Assembly (NCBI RefSeq): GCF_014489555.1
Contig: NZ_CP060784.1
Location: 2,480,001 to 2,544,000 of the forward strand
Reading direction: 5' to 3'
DNA length: 64,000 nt
From: Hymenobacter qilianensis
GTDB lineage: Bacteria; Bacteroidota; Bacteroidia; Cytophagales; Hymenobacteraceae
The notes under the pieces were generated by a model, which had not been told where the DNA came from, searched no databases, and saw only the letters and a list, made by a program, of their open reading frames with translations. How positions within the stretch are numbered: position 1 is the stretch's first letter; each line of letters begins with the position of its first letter. Below, piece by piece: positions 37,562-47,522 of the stretch. The translations under genes were made by a program, and so were the position numbers.

Positions 37562-37858
37562 CAAATTGATTGTAAGAAGGTATGCTGAATCGTTGTCAAT
37601 GCAATTTATGATTTAATATTATTTTAATCCTATAGAAATCGTCATTAACATTTGGATAAACCAAATTAATTAAGAAAACAGATAAGTAAAGCTCGTCAAT
37701 TGTACTATTTAAGTATCGTGTCAAGTAAAGGCCAAGCAAGCTGAAACCTTATGTTTCAGCTAGGAATGAGCAGCGTAATACGGTTAAACTTACGTATTCG
37801 CCGCCAATTTCTATAGCGGGTAACTACTTATAAAATCAATATAGGCTGAGTGTATATT
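37562..37858. other. AT-rich gap upstream of methyltransferase paralog B
   Basis: About 300 bases of AT-rich sequence without a credible coding frame. It probably holds the paralog B promoter; I cannot single one out. Confidence 0.5.
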
Positions 37859-37916
37859 GTGTGTCGCATAAGCCCCGACCGTAGGAAAACCCATAAACAG
37901 AGCTTATGCGACACAC
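37859..37916 (-). terminator. Hairpin downstream of mutB
   Basis: GTGTGTCGCATAAGC (37859-37873) pairs perfectly with GCTTATGCGACACAC (37902-37916) around a 28-base loop, 6 bases after the mutB stop. Confidence 0.7.
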
Positions 37917-37921
37917 TACTC

Positions 37922-40042
37922 TTACTGCTCTTTCAGCTTTTGCAATATTTCTTGCGCTGCAACCGCAATTACCGTTCCCGGTCCATACACACCAGCTACT
38001 CCGCCTCAAAGAGAAACTCATAATCCTGAGCGGGAATCACACCACCAGCAATTACCAGAATATCTGCGCGGTCAAGTTTTTTTAGCTCCTCAATAAGCTG
38101 TGGAATAAGGGTCTTGTGGCCCGCCGCTAAACTACTGACGCCTACTACATGCACGTCGTTTTCGGTGGCCTGGCGGGCTACCTCGGCCGGCGTTTGAAAC
38201 AGGGGGCCAATGTCTACGTCAAAGCCCACATCGGCGAAACTGGTAGCAATGATTTTGGAGCCACGGTCGTGGCCATCCTGGCCCATTTTCGCTACCAGGA
38301 TGCGCGGCCGCCGGCCTTCCAGCTTGGCGTATTCGTCAGCCATTTCACGGGTGCGCTGAAACTCAGCGTCGTAGTCCAGCTCAGCGGAATACACGCCCGA
38401 AATGGCGCGAATAGTAGCCTGATGGCGGCCGTATACTTTCTCCAGCGCATCCGATATTTCACCAAGCGTAGCCCGTATACGGGCAGCTTGTACGGCTAGC
38501 TCCAGCAGATTTTCGGCGCCGCTACGAGCCGCCGCGGTTAGCGCTTCTAGCGCAGCTTGAACAGCGTTAGTGTCGCGTTCGGCCTTGATGGTTGCCAGGC
38601 GGGCGAGCTGCGCTTCCCGTACGGCGGCATTATCAATGTCGAGCACATCAATTTTGTGCTCTTCGGTAGGGCGGTATTTATTGACGCCCACAATAATTTC
38701 CTTCCCTGAGTCGATGCGGGCTTGCTTGCGGGCGGCAGCTTCCTCAATGCGCATTTTAGGCAAGCCGGTCTCAATGGCTTTAGCCATACCGCCCAGCTCC
38801 TCCACTTCCTGTATCAACGCCCAGGCTTTGTCGGCGAGCTGGTGGGTGAGGCTTTCCACATAGTAGGAGCCGCCCCAAGGATCCACGACGCGCGTAATGT
38901 CAGTTTCATGCTGAAGGTAAAGCTGGGTGTTGCGGGCAATACGCGCGGAAAAGTCGGTGGGCAGGGCAATAGCCTCGTCCAGCGCATTGGTGTGCAGACT
39001 TTGCGTACCGCCTAAAGCTGCGGTCAGCGCCTCGATGCAGGTGCGCGCCACGTTGTTGAAAGGGTCCTGCTCCGTAAGAGAATAGCCCGAAGTCTGGCAA
39101 TGGGTGCGTAAAGCCAATGATTTGGGATTCTGGGGGCAAATTGCTGCATTAGCTTGGCCCACAACAGCCGCCCGGCGCGCAGCTTGGCAATCTCCATGAA
39201 GTGATTCATGCCGATGGCCCAGAAAAACGACAGGCGGGGGGCGAATTGATCGACATCCATACCCACGGCTAGGCCGGCGCGCACATATTCCAGCCCGTCG
39301 GCGAGGGTGTAGGCAAGCTCCAGATCGGCGGTGGCACCGGCTTCCTGCATGTGGTAGCCACTGATGCTGATGGAGTTGAAGCGTGGCATGTGCTTAGCCG
39401 TATAAGCAAAGATGTCGGCGATGATGCGCATGCTGGGGGCAGGCGGATAGATATAGGTGTTGCGCACCATAAACTCCTTCAGAATGTCATTCTGAATCGT
39501 GCCCGCCAGCTTCTCCGGACTCACGCCCTGTTCTTCAGCGGCCACAATATAGAAAGCCATAATCGGGAGCACGGCCCCGTTCATGGTCATCGACACCGAC
39601 ATCTGATCCAGCGGAATTTGGTCGAAAAGAATATTCATATCCTCCACCGAGTCGATGGCGACGCCCGCTTTTCCCACATCGCCCTCCACGCGCGGATGGT
39701 CGGAGTCGTAGCCGCGGTGCGTAGCCAGATCAAAGGCGACAGAAAGCCCTTTTTGCCCCCAGCCAGGTTCCTGCGGTAGAAAGCATTGCTTTCCTCAGCC
39801 GTCGAAAAACCCGCGTATTGCCGGATAGTCCACGGGTTTTGCACGTACATGGTAGCGTAGGGGCCGCGCAGATAAGGTGCTACGCCCGCTCCGAAACCCA
39901 TATGATCGAAGCCGGCCACATCATGGGCCGTATAGTGGCTGCGGAGCGGAATCTGTTCGGGCGTCAGCGTTTCGGTGGGCGCAGCCGGGGCGGGCGGCAA
40001 CGGCGCTGCATCGTACGGAATCCGGGAAAAGTCAGGCTTCAT
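37922..40042 (-). CDS. mutB: Methylmalonyl-CoA mutase, large (alpha) subunit (frame repaired three times)
   Basis: The B12-dependent enzyme that interconverts methylmalonyl-CoA and succinyl-CoA. The TIM-barrel domain shows [42 protein letters not shown] and [13 protein letters not shown]; the cobalamin domain shows [14 protein letters not shown], the DxHxxG histidine that ligates cobalt. Repairs are a sixth G at 39756-39760 ([19 protein letters not shown]), a sixth at 39132-39136 ([21 protein letters not shown]) and a third C at 38001-38002, which replaces a premature stop by [29 protein letters not shown]. The result is 707 aa, the family length. It lies 92 bases after mutA. Confidence 0.95.
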
Positions 40043-40134
40043 TGGATGGAGGATAGATTGGGTGGCCTAGGGTATGGAGTTAAAGATTACTCGGAGGTTG
40101 ATTGCTTCAAAAAGCCGTCTTACAGAAAGCAATC

Positions 40135-41933
40135 CTATGTTTTTCCCTGAAGCCGGGCGAGGATATCGTCGGTTTTATAGGTATTTACGCTGAGCTCCTG
40201 GAAGCCATGACGCTCAACGGCAGCCTGCATGGTTGCCACATCACTGGAGAGCAAAGTAGGCAGATGGATTGACAGGTCGGCCGTATCGGGAGCAGATACT
40301 TCCCGGGCCAAGGCGTGGTACTGGTCCACGGTGGCGTACATCAAGGTTACTGTCTCGGGCGTGGAAAAAAGCACCGACAGCGTATCGGCTGCTAGCTCGG
40401 GCAGCGGTAGCGAGGTCTGCTCCTCCTGGGGAAGGGTTTTGAGGAAGGACTCCAGAATGGCGCGGTTCGCATCCTGACCCAATAGCACTACCGCCGCCCG
40501 CTGATTCTGCTGCAACTGCCGCCGGAAGTGCATTGCCGTTACCAGCCGCAATACTTCCGTAGGATACGCAGCACGGGTGGTATCGAAGCTGCGGCTGCGC
40601 AGTAGCTTTTTAGGATCGAACTCAAACTCTTCCTCGGCCTGCGTGAAGCGGTTGCTACCCACGATTACTTGCTCGCCGGTAGCTATGCGGTGAAACTGCT
40701 GGCGGCTGACAATGCGCAACTCTTCCAGTACAGTGCCCCAGGCTTTAGGCAAACCGCCTTTGGCTTCTGTGGCCTGAAAAAGCGCCCAAGCCTCGCGGGC
40801 TAGGGTGTCGGTGAGCGTTTCGAGATAGTAGGAGCCCGCGGCGGGGTCAAGTACGCGGCCCAACTGAGATTCTTCGCGCAGGATAATGGATAAGTTGCGC
40901 GCCAGCCGCTCCGAAAACTCGCTCGGCTCGCGGTACAGGCTGTCGAATGGGGTCACGGTAAGCGAGGTAGCACCACCCAAGACGGCTGCCATGGCCTCCG
41001 TCGTGAAACGCAATAAGTTGGTGTGCGGATCAAGGGTAGTTTGCAGCCACGATGAGGTGCTGGTATGAATTCGTAGCGTTGTGGCGAGGCTGGGGGGCAA
41101 ATCGAAGGCATGAAGCAAGGTCGCCCACAACCGGCGCACGGCGCGCAGCTTCGCAATTTCGAGGAAGTAACTGGTACCTATGGCCAAATGGAGCTGCATG
41201 GCCGTAGCCACATCGGCCACGCTCATATCGGCGTTAGGCAGGGCCTGCAGATAAGTTGCCGCCACATTCAACGCATAGCCGATCTGCTGGGTATTGGTGC
41301 CTCCCCGATTGCCGAAGAAGCTGGCATCAACTGTCAGCGCCTTAAACTTAGACAGATGCTGGGTCAGCTTTATTACCGTCCGCAGCTCAGACAAGTGGCT
41401 GGCAAACTCTGAGTTATGGTGGTGAGTGAGAGGATCCGTTAGTAAAAAGCCCCCAGCTCGTTACTGGCTGCCAGCAGCCGACCCAGCAGGCTGCTGGGGT
41501 GGTGCGGCACCGAATACCCAATAAAAGTGGTTTCAAGCGGGAGGAAACTGTGCAGATAATCAACGTCAAAAGTGCTGGCATCGTCGGTGAAAATAAAATG
41601 CACACCGTCGGCTCCACGGTCCAAGCTTATCCGGGCTTGATCCACGGCATCATGCCCGCTGTTCTGGGGCGCCACGCGCACCACTGGTACATTGCGCCAA
41701 GCGCGGTCGGGCGCCGCTGGCTCCGGCAGGAGGGGAGAGGGCAAATCGCCTAGCGTTTCCAGCGCCTCCTTGTGGTAAAAAGGCTGTACGTCAAACCCTT
41801 CACTGGTGTGCCACAGCAGCGCAGCCGGGTCGGCGCCCTTCAGGTCACGACGGATACGCTCCTGCCAGGCCTCCGTGCTGACGGTTTGAAACTCGGGAAA
41901 AGAAACGGGTGCCGGGCGTGGGGTATCGGCCAT
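40135..41933 (-). CDS. mutA: Methylmalonyl-CoA mutase, small (beta) subunit (frame repaired)
   Basis: A non-catalytic partner of MutB, 599 aa after repair. The N-terminus WQERIRRDLKGADPAALLWHTSEGFDVQPFY is typical. DASFFGNRGGTNTQQIGYALNVAATYL and DPAAGSYYLETLTDTLAREAW mirror MutB's barrel, and the C-terminal Rossmann region lacks the DxHxxG cobalt ligand, as expected. The G-run complement at 41450-41454 needs a sixth base to give ASNELGGFLLTDPLTHHHNSEFASHLSEL. It is first in the mutA-mutB operon. Confidence 0.93.
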
Positions 41934-42100
41934 ACGGGAGTGATAAAGAGCCTATGATTCCGGTGAGGAATGCGGGTTAAAGATACCGCATCGGGCTAAT
42001 AATGGCGAATTGGGCAAGTTGTTTGTACGGCGGCGCGCAGCTTTTGGCTTTGGCCGCTCCTTTAATCTGCGCTTCTTCCTTTCTCCCTTTTATTATTTAC

Positions 42101-43327
42101 ATGAACAAATCTTTAGGATTTTTACTGCTTTTATCAACCGTTTCTATGTCAGCGGTTGCCCAATCTGATTTCCGTGTCGGCTATATTGTGCAGTCTGCTG
42201 GGGATACGGTCTCTGGCCTTATTGCTTATCAAGGAGCACAGCGCAGTGCATTGTCATGCCGGTTCCGCACTGATGGTCAGGCTGCTGTCGTTGATTATCA
42301 GCCGGAGCAGCTACGCGGCTACGGCTTTAAGCAGGGTGCCAAATACATGAGTCAACCTCTACCTGCCGCACCTGCCCGCGCCACCTTTTTGGAAATACTG
42401 GCCTTCGGCAAAGTGGCACTGCTAACCAGTGTTGACAGCGACGACCAACGTCACTTCTACGTGAAGAAAGACGCTGCGCCTGTAGTCGAGCTGATTCAAA
42501 AAGATACCATTGTCTCTAAATCAAGCCCCAGCGGTGTTCAAAAAGTAAAAGTTCGTTCGTATCCTTTCCGAAGCGTATTAAATTCTACATTGGATGGTTG
42601 CCCAGCAGTTCAGGCCCAGCTCGGGCGGGCCGAGTTGGTAGAGTCCCAACTGACGAGGCTAGTAAACAGCTACAATAACTGCGCTACCGGATCTACTGCG
42701 CAAGTTGTTGCACCTCGTACCGGCCGCTTCAAAGCGGGTCTGTTGGCAGGAGCCCAACGGGGCGCTTTCACTTTTAATGACGAAGGTGAGGAAAAGTTGA
42801 GCTCCACCGTAGGCCCGATTATGGGCTTTGGGTTTGACTTCGCCCCATCACGATTTAATGAAAAGCTGTCGATGCGTGTGGAAGGATTGTACTCAAAGCA
42901 GTCAACCGAGCTGCAATACACGCGTCCGGGTAGTGGACCCTTTCTAACTCAGCGGGCTCAGCGTAATCTGGTAGTCGAGGCGACGAGCCTGCACTTGGTT
43001 GCGCTTCTGCGCTATGCACGCACTACGGGTGCCATCAGACCATTTATTCAGGTTGGGCCGCAACTTGCGGCTCATATCAAGAGGAATGCCGTTCTGACTA
43101 CTACCTATGATGTTGCATCGCCACCTGCTCCCAGCAGTCGGGAGATTGAGTTGCGCCCAAGTAACTTCGGCGGAGTGCTGGGTGCCGGCCTGCTTCTGCC
43201 CGCAGGCAAGGCGGGTACTTTCCAGCTGGAAGCTCGATTGGATAAGATGGATAGCTTAAGCGAATCCGGAATATTGTCTGGTGCAACTACTACCTCCGTG
43301 TTAGTTGGATATACGATAGGCAAATAG
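42101..43327 (+). CDS. Outer-membrane beta-barrel protein of unknown function
   Basis: 408 aa. A signal peptide (MNKSLGFLLLLSTVSMSAVAQ) is followed by a domain with GYIVQSAGDTVSGLIAYQGAQRSALSCRF that recurs in Bacteroidota secreted proteins. From about residue 205 there is a PorT-like barrel (FKAGLLAGAQRGAFTFN ... LLRYARTTGAIRPFIQVGPQLAAHI ... FQLEARLDKMDSLSESG). I started at 42101 because it gives a clean signal peptide; an ATG at 42002 is also in frame. The gene is divergent from mutA. Ligand or partner is unknown. Confidence 0.8.
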   Translation: MNKSLGFLLLLSTVSMSAVAQSDFRVGYIVQSAGDTVSGLIAYQGAQRSALSCRFRTDGQAAVVDYQPEQLRGYGFKQGAKYMSQPLPAAPARATFLEILAFGKVALLTSVDSDDQRHFYVKKDAAPVVELIQKDTIVSKSSPSGVQKVKVRSYPFRSVLNSTLDGCPAVQAQLGRAELVESQLTRLVNSYNNCATGSTAQVVAPRTGRFKAGLLAGAQRGAFTFNDEGEEKLSSTVGPIMGFGFDFAPSRFNEKLSMRVEGLYSKQSTELQYTRPGSGPFLTQRAQRNLVVEATSLHLVALLRYARTTGAIRPFIQVGPQLAAHIKRNAVLTTTYDVASPPAPSSREIELRPSNFGGVLGAGLLLPAGKAGTFQLEARLDKMDSLSESGILSGATTTSVLVGYTIGK

Positions 43328-43450
43328 CAACTCGGATAGCAAAAGGCGAAGCAGACAATCAAAGTTGTGGAGATGCCGCACCGGGTTTGGGCAAAAGCCC
43401 AATGACCAGCGTTATCTTTGCAGTCCGTCTCTTCGCCTTTTGCTGTTTCT

Positions 43451-44206
43451 ATGCATTTTCTCCGCTCCCGTGTCGCCAGCCTCGGTCTGTTACTTGCCGT
43501 TGCCGTAACGCCAGCCTGTCAGCGCGCGGCTTACGTGGCCAAGCCCACATTGGCCCCCGCCACGGCCCAGCCCGTAGGCCAGACTTTGCCCCCCGATCCC
43601 AAAATAGCGGCTCTCATTGAGCCCTATCAGCAGAAGGTGACGCAGCAGATGGCCGAAGTGATTGGCAATGCGCCGGTGGCGCTCAAAAAGAACCCGGGCG
43701 AATCGCCGCTGGCCAACTTTATTGCCGATATTCAGCGGCAGCGGGCCAGCGCCGCTATGGGCAGCCCCATTGATGTGGGTGTAATAACAAATGGCGGCCT
43801 GCGCGCCGAGATTCCCGCTGGACCCATCAAGCTGGGGGGCATTTTTGAGCTTATGCCTTTCGAAAATGAGCTGGTGGTATTGGATGTTCCAGGGCCCGTA
43901 ATGCAGCAGCTGTTCGACTATTCCGCGCGTATCAAAATGGCTATTTCGGGTGCTACCTATACCGTAGGCCCTGATGGAAAAGCCACCAGTATCCTGATCG
44001 GGGGAAAGTCGTTTAATCTGGCCGCTACATATACCGTCGCCATCTCCGATTATCTGGCTGGGGGCGGTGATAATATGGTGTTCTTCAAAACCATAAAGCC
44101 TCGTGGCACCGGCGTATTGCTGCGCAATGCCATTGCTGACCACATTCGGCAGCTTACCAAAGAAGGCAAGCCCGTGGAGGCCAAAGTAGAGGGCCGGGTG
44201 CGCTAA
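43451..44206 (+). CDS. 5'-nucleotidase C-terminal domain lipoprotein
   Basis: 251 aa with a lipoprotein signal (LGLLLAVAVTPAC) and then a single 5_nucleotid_C domain: ESPLANFIADIQRQR, DVGVITNGGLRAEIPAGPIKLGGIFELMPFENELVVLDVPG and TYTVAISDYLAGGGDNMVFFK. In UshA-like enzymes this domain binds the nucleotide base. Here it is encoded apart from the catalytic domain, which is the next gene, 66 bases downstream. The two products probably work together in the periplasm. Confidence 0.9.
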   Translation: MHFLRSRVASLGLLLAVAVTPACQRAAYVAKPTLAPATAQPVGQTLPPDPKIAALIEPYQQKVTQQMAEVIGNAPVALKKNPGESPLANFIADIQRQRASAAMGSPIDVGVITNGGLRAEIPAGPIKLGGIFELMPFENELVVLDVPGPVMQQLFDYSARIKMAISGATYTVGPDGKATSILIGGKSFNLAATYTVAISDYLAGGGDNMVFFKTIKPRGTGVLLRNAIADHIRQLTKEGKPVEAKVEGRVR

Positions 44207-44272
44207 CATCCAGCTTTGCACCATCCCGATCCAGTATTCGTTAGCCCAGCAACTTATTAGCACATCAGAAGC

Positions 44273-45193
44273 ATGAATCGTCGCGACTTTCTTAAAAACT
44301 CGACCCTTGGCGCCGCTAGCTTGAGCCTGTTGGGAGTGCCAGCCTTGGCCGCCGATACCAAAGGCTCGCGCCTCACTATTCTGCACACCAACGATATGCA
44401 CTCGCGAATTGAGCCGTTTCCGGAGGGCAGCGGGCAGTTCGCGGGCATGGGGGGCATGGCGCGGCGGGCTACTCTGATTCAGCAAATTCGGGCGCAGGAG
44501 CCTAACGTGCTGCTGCTCGACTCGGGCGACGTATTTCAGGGTACGCCCTATTTCAACTTCTTCGAAGGAGAGCTAGAGTTCAAGCTCATGTCGCAGATGG
44601 GCTATGATGCCGGCACGCTCGGCAACCACGATTTTGACAATGGGTTAGAGGGTCTGGCCAAGCAGCTGCCGAACGCCAACTTCCCTTTCCTGATTGCCAA
44701 CTACGATTTCTCCCAAACGCTGCTGGCTGGTCGTTTTCAACCTTATAAGGTGTTCACAAAGGCTGGGCACCGCATCGGCGTGTTCGGTTTAGGCATTGAA
44801 ATGGCTGGTTTGGTCGCCGATAAAAACTTTGGCAAAACCGTTTATCTCGACCCCATTGCTACGGCTCGTACCACCGTGGCCCGATTGCGCGACACGGAGC
44901 GGTGCGATTTGGTTGTCTGCCTGTCGCACTTGGGATATCAGTATAAAAACGAAAAAGTTGATGACCATAAATTAGCTGCGCAGGTAGCTGGCATCGACCT
45001 GATTTTGGGCGGTCACACCCATACCTTCCTCGATGCGCCCGTGCCAATCGACGGTCCTAACGGCCATCGGACGTTAATTAATCAGGTCGGTTGGTCCGGA
45101 ATCAACCTCGGCCGTATAGACTATGAGTTCGAGCGTAAGTCGCGGCGACCTTCAGTGGCGTCCGCTTCGGTAGTACCCGTGCGAACTGCCTGA
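44273..45193 (+). CDS. 5'-nucleotidase N-terminal metallophosphatase domain protein, Tat-exported
   Basis: 306 aa. The twin-arginine signal MNRRDFLKNSTLGAASLSLLGVPALA is followed by the calcineurin-like fold with the metal motifs ILHTNDMHSRIEP, LLLDSGDVFQGTP, LGNHDFDNG, VCLSHLGYQ and LILGGHTHTFLD. It hydrolyses phosphomonoesters such as nucleotides. The substrate-binding C-terminal domain is missing and is the preceding gene, so domain order is reversed relative to fused UshA. Confidence 0.92.
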   Translation: MNRRDFLKNSTLGAASLSLLGVPALAADTKGSRLTILHTNDMHSRIEPFPEGSGQFAGMGGMARRATLIQQIRAQEPNVLLLDSGDVFQGTPYFNFFEGELEFKLMSQMGYDAGTLGNHDFDNGLEGLAKQLPNANFPFLIANYDFSQTLLAGRFQPYKVFTKAGHRIGVFGLGIEMAGLVADKNFGKTVYLDPIATARTTVARLRDTERCDLVVCLSHLGYQYKNEKVDDHKLAAQVAGIDLILGGHTHTFLDAPVPIDGPNGHRTLINQVGWSGINLGRIDYEFERKSRRPSVASASVVPVRTA

Positions 45194-45230
45194 CAAAAGC
45201 AAGGAGTCAAGCGTTTTTTTGTGTCCTGAC

Positions 45231-45239
45231 TTTTCCACA
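45231..45239 (+). promoter_or_regulatory. Single DnaA-box-like site upstream of dnaA
   Basis: TTTTCCACA fits the TTWTNCACA box. Only one is seen in the 140-bp gap before dnaA, with no AT-rich unwinding region, so a full origin here is not supported; autoregulation of dnaA is possible. Confidence 0.45.
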
Positions 45240-45333
45240 TTTTTGTCTCCCCCTAAAAAATCGGGGCCCGGCTGCCCCGTGCTCTGACCCCTATTTTCTA
45301 CCCTGCACCCGTTGCTTTTGCCTTATATTGTTG

Positions 45334-46827
45334 ATGCTGAAGGATTGCCAAACCGTATGGGCTAACTGTCTTCGCGTCATCAAGGCAAACATTGGTGAGC
45401 AGAGCTTCCGCACCTGGTTCGAACCCATCGTGCCGGTGCAGCTCCATCATAATGTCCTGATTATTCAGGTGCCCAGCCAGTTCTTTTATGAATGGTTGGA
45501 GGAGCATTATGTGGATGTGCTTAAGAAAAGTATCTACCAGGAGCTTGGCCACGAAGGGCGCCTGGAGTACAGCATTGTCGTTGATCAGGGCAATGGCCAG
45601 TCGAAGCCACGCACGGTAAATATTCCGACGGCGCGCAAGGCAGCTTATCCTACGCCCGGCAATAACAGCGTGGCCCAGGTAGCCGCCAGTGCGCAAACGG
45701 CATCGGCCCGCAATGTAGCTGCCGCGGCCAGCGCGCCTGCCAATCCGGACACGCTACGAAACCCATTTGAGGCCGCAAAGGGCATCGACCGTAACTACCT
45801 GAAGTCGCAGCTCAACCATACGTATTCCTTCGAGAACTACATTGAGGGCGATTGTAACCGCCTGGCCCGCTCAGCAGGTTTGGCCGTAGCCAATAAGCCG
45901 GGTACAACCAGCTTCAATCCGCTGATGATTTATGGCGGCGTGGGTTTGGGTAAAACGCACTTGGTGCAAGCCATCGGCAACCACATCAAGGCCACTACGC
46001 CCGATAAGTTCGTGCTCTACGTGTCGGCGGAAAAGTTTACAAATCAGTTTATCGAGAGCCTGCGCAACAATGGCGTGCAGGACTTTGCCAACTTCTATCT
46101 GTTGGTCGATACCCTGATTCTGGACGATGTGCAGTTTTTGTCGGGTAAGGATAAAACCCAGGAGATGTTCTTCCACATCTTCAACCACCTGCACCAAGCC
46201 GGCCGTCAGATTGTAATGACGTCCGACCGGCCTCCGCGCGACCTTAACGGTTTGGAAGATCGGCTTTTGTCTCGCTTTAAGTGGGGGCTTACGGCCGACT
46301 TGCAGAGCCCGGACTTTGAAACACGCATGGCCATTATTCAGAACAAAATGCAGCAGGATGGTATCGACATCCCGCCGCAGGTTGTGGAATATCTGGCGCA
46401 CTCCGTGAATACCAACGTGCGCGAGCTAGAAGGCGTGCTCATTTCGCTGGTGGCCCAAAGTAGCCTCAATCGCCGGGAGATTGACCTGGAAATGGCCAAG
46501 CAGGCATTGCGGCACATTATTGAAGAAGTAGAAGCTGAGGTTAACCTCGATTTCATCCAGAAAACGGTAGCTGAATACTTCAGCATTCCAGTTGATTTGC
46601 TGAAAGCCAAAACCCGCAAAAAAGAAGTCGTAACAGCGCGACAGGTAGCTATGTATTTTGCCAAGGAGCACACTAGCCACTCCCTCAAAAGCATCGGCCA
46701 CAACTTCGGTGGCCGCGACCATAGCACCGTTATTCACTCTGTGCAAACAGTATCGGACTTGATTGATAGCGACAAGAGCTTCCGCAGCACCATTGCGGAG
46801 CTGCGCAAGAAATTCGCTGGCAAGTAA
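45334..46827 (+). CDS. dnaA: Chromosomal replication initiator protein DnaA
   Basis: 497 aa with the four DnaA domains. Domain I (CLRVIKANIGEQSFRTWFEPI) is followed by a linker rich in Ala/Ser. The AAA+ domain has Walker A GGVGLGKTH, Walker B LILDDVQFL and the sensor/arginine region GLEDRLLSRFKWGL. The C-terminal DNA-binding domain has AKEHTSHSLKSIGHNFGGRDHSTVIHS. The start is the ATG at 45334; a TTG two codons upstream is less likely. It initiates replication by opening oriC. It ends before a motif-containing terminator. Confidence 0.98.
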   Translation: MLKDCQTVWANCLRVIKANIGEQSFRTWFEPIVPVQLHHNVLIIQVPSQFFYEWLEEHYVDVLKKSIYQELGHEGRLEYSIVVDQGNGQSKPRTVNIPTARKAAYPTPGNNSVAQVAASAQTASARNVAAAASAPANPDTLRNPFEAAKGIDRNYLKSQLNHTYSFENYIEGDCNRLARSAGLAVANKPGTTSFNPLMIYGGVGLGKTHLVQAIGNHIKATTPDKFVLYVSAEKFTNQFIESLRNNGVQDFANFYLLVDTLILDDVQFLSGKDKTQEMFFHIFNHLHQAGRQIVMTSDRPPRDLNGLEDRLLSRFKWGLTADLQSPDFETRMAIIQNKMQQDGIDIPPQVVEYLAHSVNTNVRELEGVLISLVAQSSLNRREIDLEMAKQALRHIIEEVEAEVNLDFIQKTVAEYFSIPVDLLKAKTRKKEVVTARQVAMYFAKEHTSHSLKSIGHNFGGRDHSTVIHSVQTVSDLIDSDKSFRSTIAELRKKFAGK

Positions 46828-46850
46828 ACCTGAGCTTTAATTCCAGTCAC

Positions 46851-46885
46851 AAAAAAGCCCCCAGATAGCGTCTGGGGGGCATTTT
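46851..46885. terminator. Terminator after dnaA, arms unequal in G/C run length
   Basis: AAAAAAGCCCCCAGA (46851-46865) faces TCTGGGGGGCATTTTT. The left arm has five C, the right arm six G, as if one C had been lost. It is shared with the convergent downstream gene. Confidence 0.85.
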
Positions 46886-46902
46886 TGATTTATTACAAAT
46901 GG

Positions 46903-47391
46903 CTAGGCATTTGGCTGCGTCTCGCGCAGCGGTACCTGGTGCTGCTGGGCAAAGGTGCGGACCTGGTCGCGGAGGGTGCGTCTGCGGCGCACACCTCTTA
47001 CTTCGCGCATGCTCAGATTGTACTGGTCGCCGGCTTTGAGCTTGATGCGGAGTTGCTGAGCCACAAAATCCAGACTAGCAATATCTTCCGCGGCAAAAGC
47101 CTGCTTAGCCCGAAACAAACCACCCTTGTGCACAATGTAGCCGGGCGTAAATTCCAAGTAGCTCTGCGTACCGAATATGGGTGCGTTATGCACCAGCACG
47201 TAGCCCAGATACACGAAGCTAAACACCAGAAATACCCAGTGCAGGAAGTGATAATCGTTTACGCCATCATCCGACGACATAGAAAACAAGGTGTAGGCAA
47301 TCCAGAAGCAGGCAATGAGCACCTGGCCCCAAAACGGAACGCGCGAGGTATTGGCTGGTTGCAGACGAATACGGGTAGAAGTAGCGGGCAT
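46903..47391 (-). CDS. Membrane protein with PH-like domain, hypothetical
   Basis: About 162 aa from MPATSTRIRL. Two membrane helices (GQVLIACFWIAYTLFSM and WVFLVFSFVYLGYVLVH) are followed by a soluble region that looks like a bacterial PH domain (LEFTPGYIVHKGGLFRAKQAFAAEDIASLDF), then a basic segment RGVRRRRTLRD. I do not recognise a named family. The gene is convergent with dnaA and its start is close to the terminator of the OsmC gene. Confidence 0.7.
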   Translation of the reverse strand: MPATSTRIRLQPANTSRVPFWGQVLIACFWIAYTLFSMSSDDGVNDYHFLHWVFLVFSFVYLGYVLVHNAPIFGTQSYLEFTPGYIVHKGGLFRAKQAFAAEDIASLDFVAQQLRIKLKAGDQYNLSMREVRGVRRRRTLRDQVRTFAQQHQVPLRETQPNA

Positions 47392-47427
47392 ATAAAGAAC
47401 AGATAATTCGGCAAAAAGCAAAGTAAG

Positions 47428-47466
47428 CTAAAAACCGGTAAGGCTGGGGGCTTTACCGGTTTTTAG
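47428..47466 (-). terminator. Terminator of the osmC-like gene, with motif in the loop
   Basis: CTAAAAACCGGTAA (47428-47441) pairs perfectly with TTACCGGTTTTTAG (47453-47466). The loop itself carries GGCTGGGGGCT, a five-G form of the iterated motif. Confidence 0.85.
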
Positions 47467-47522
47467 TTGCTTCATAATCGGCATCGGCTGCATTAGCCAA
47501 CGGGCACTGTCGCCGCCCGATA

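Noticed and set aside
43490..44485. Long open frame opposite the split 5'-nucleotidase genes
   Set aside because: It spans two well-supported plus-strand genes and shows no recognisable protein features.
45194..45333. oriC upstream of dnaA
   Set aside because: Only one DnaA-like box and no AT-rich repeat array are visible; Bacteroidota origins are often away from dnaA.
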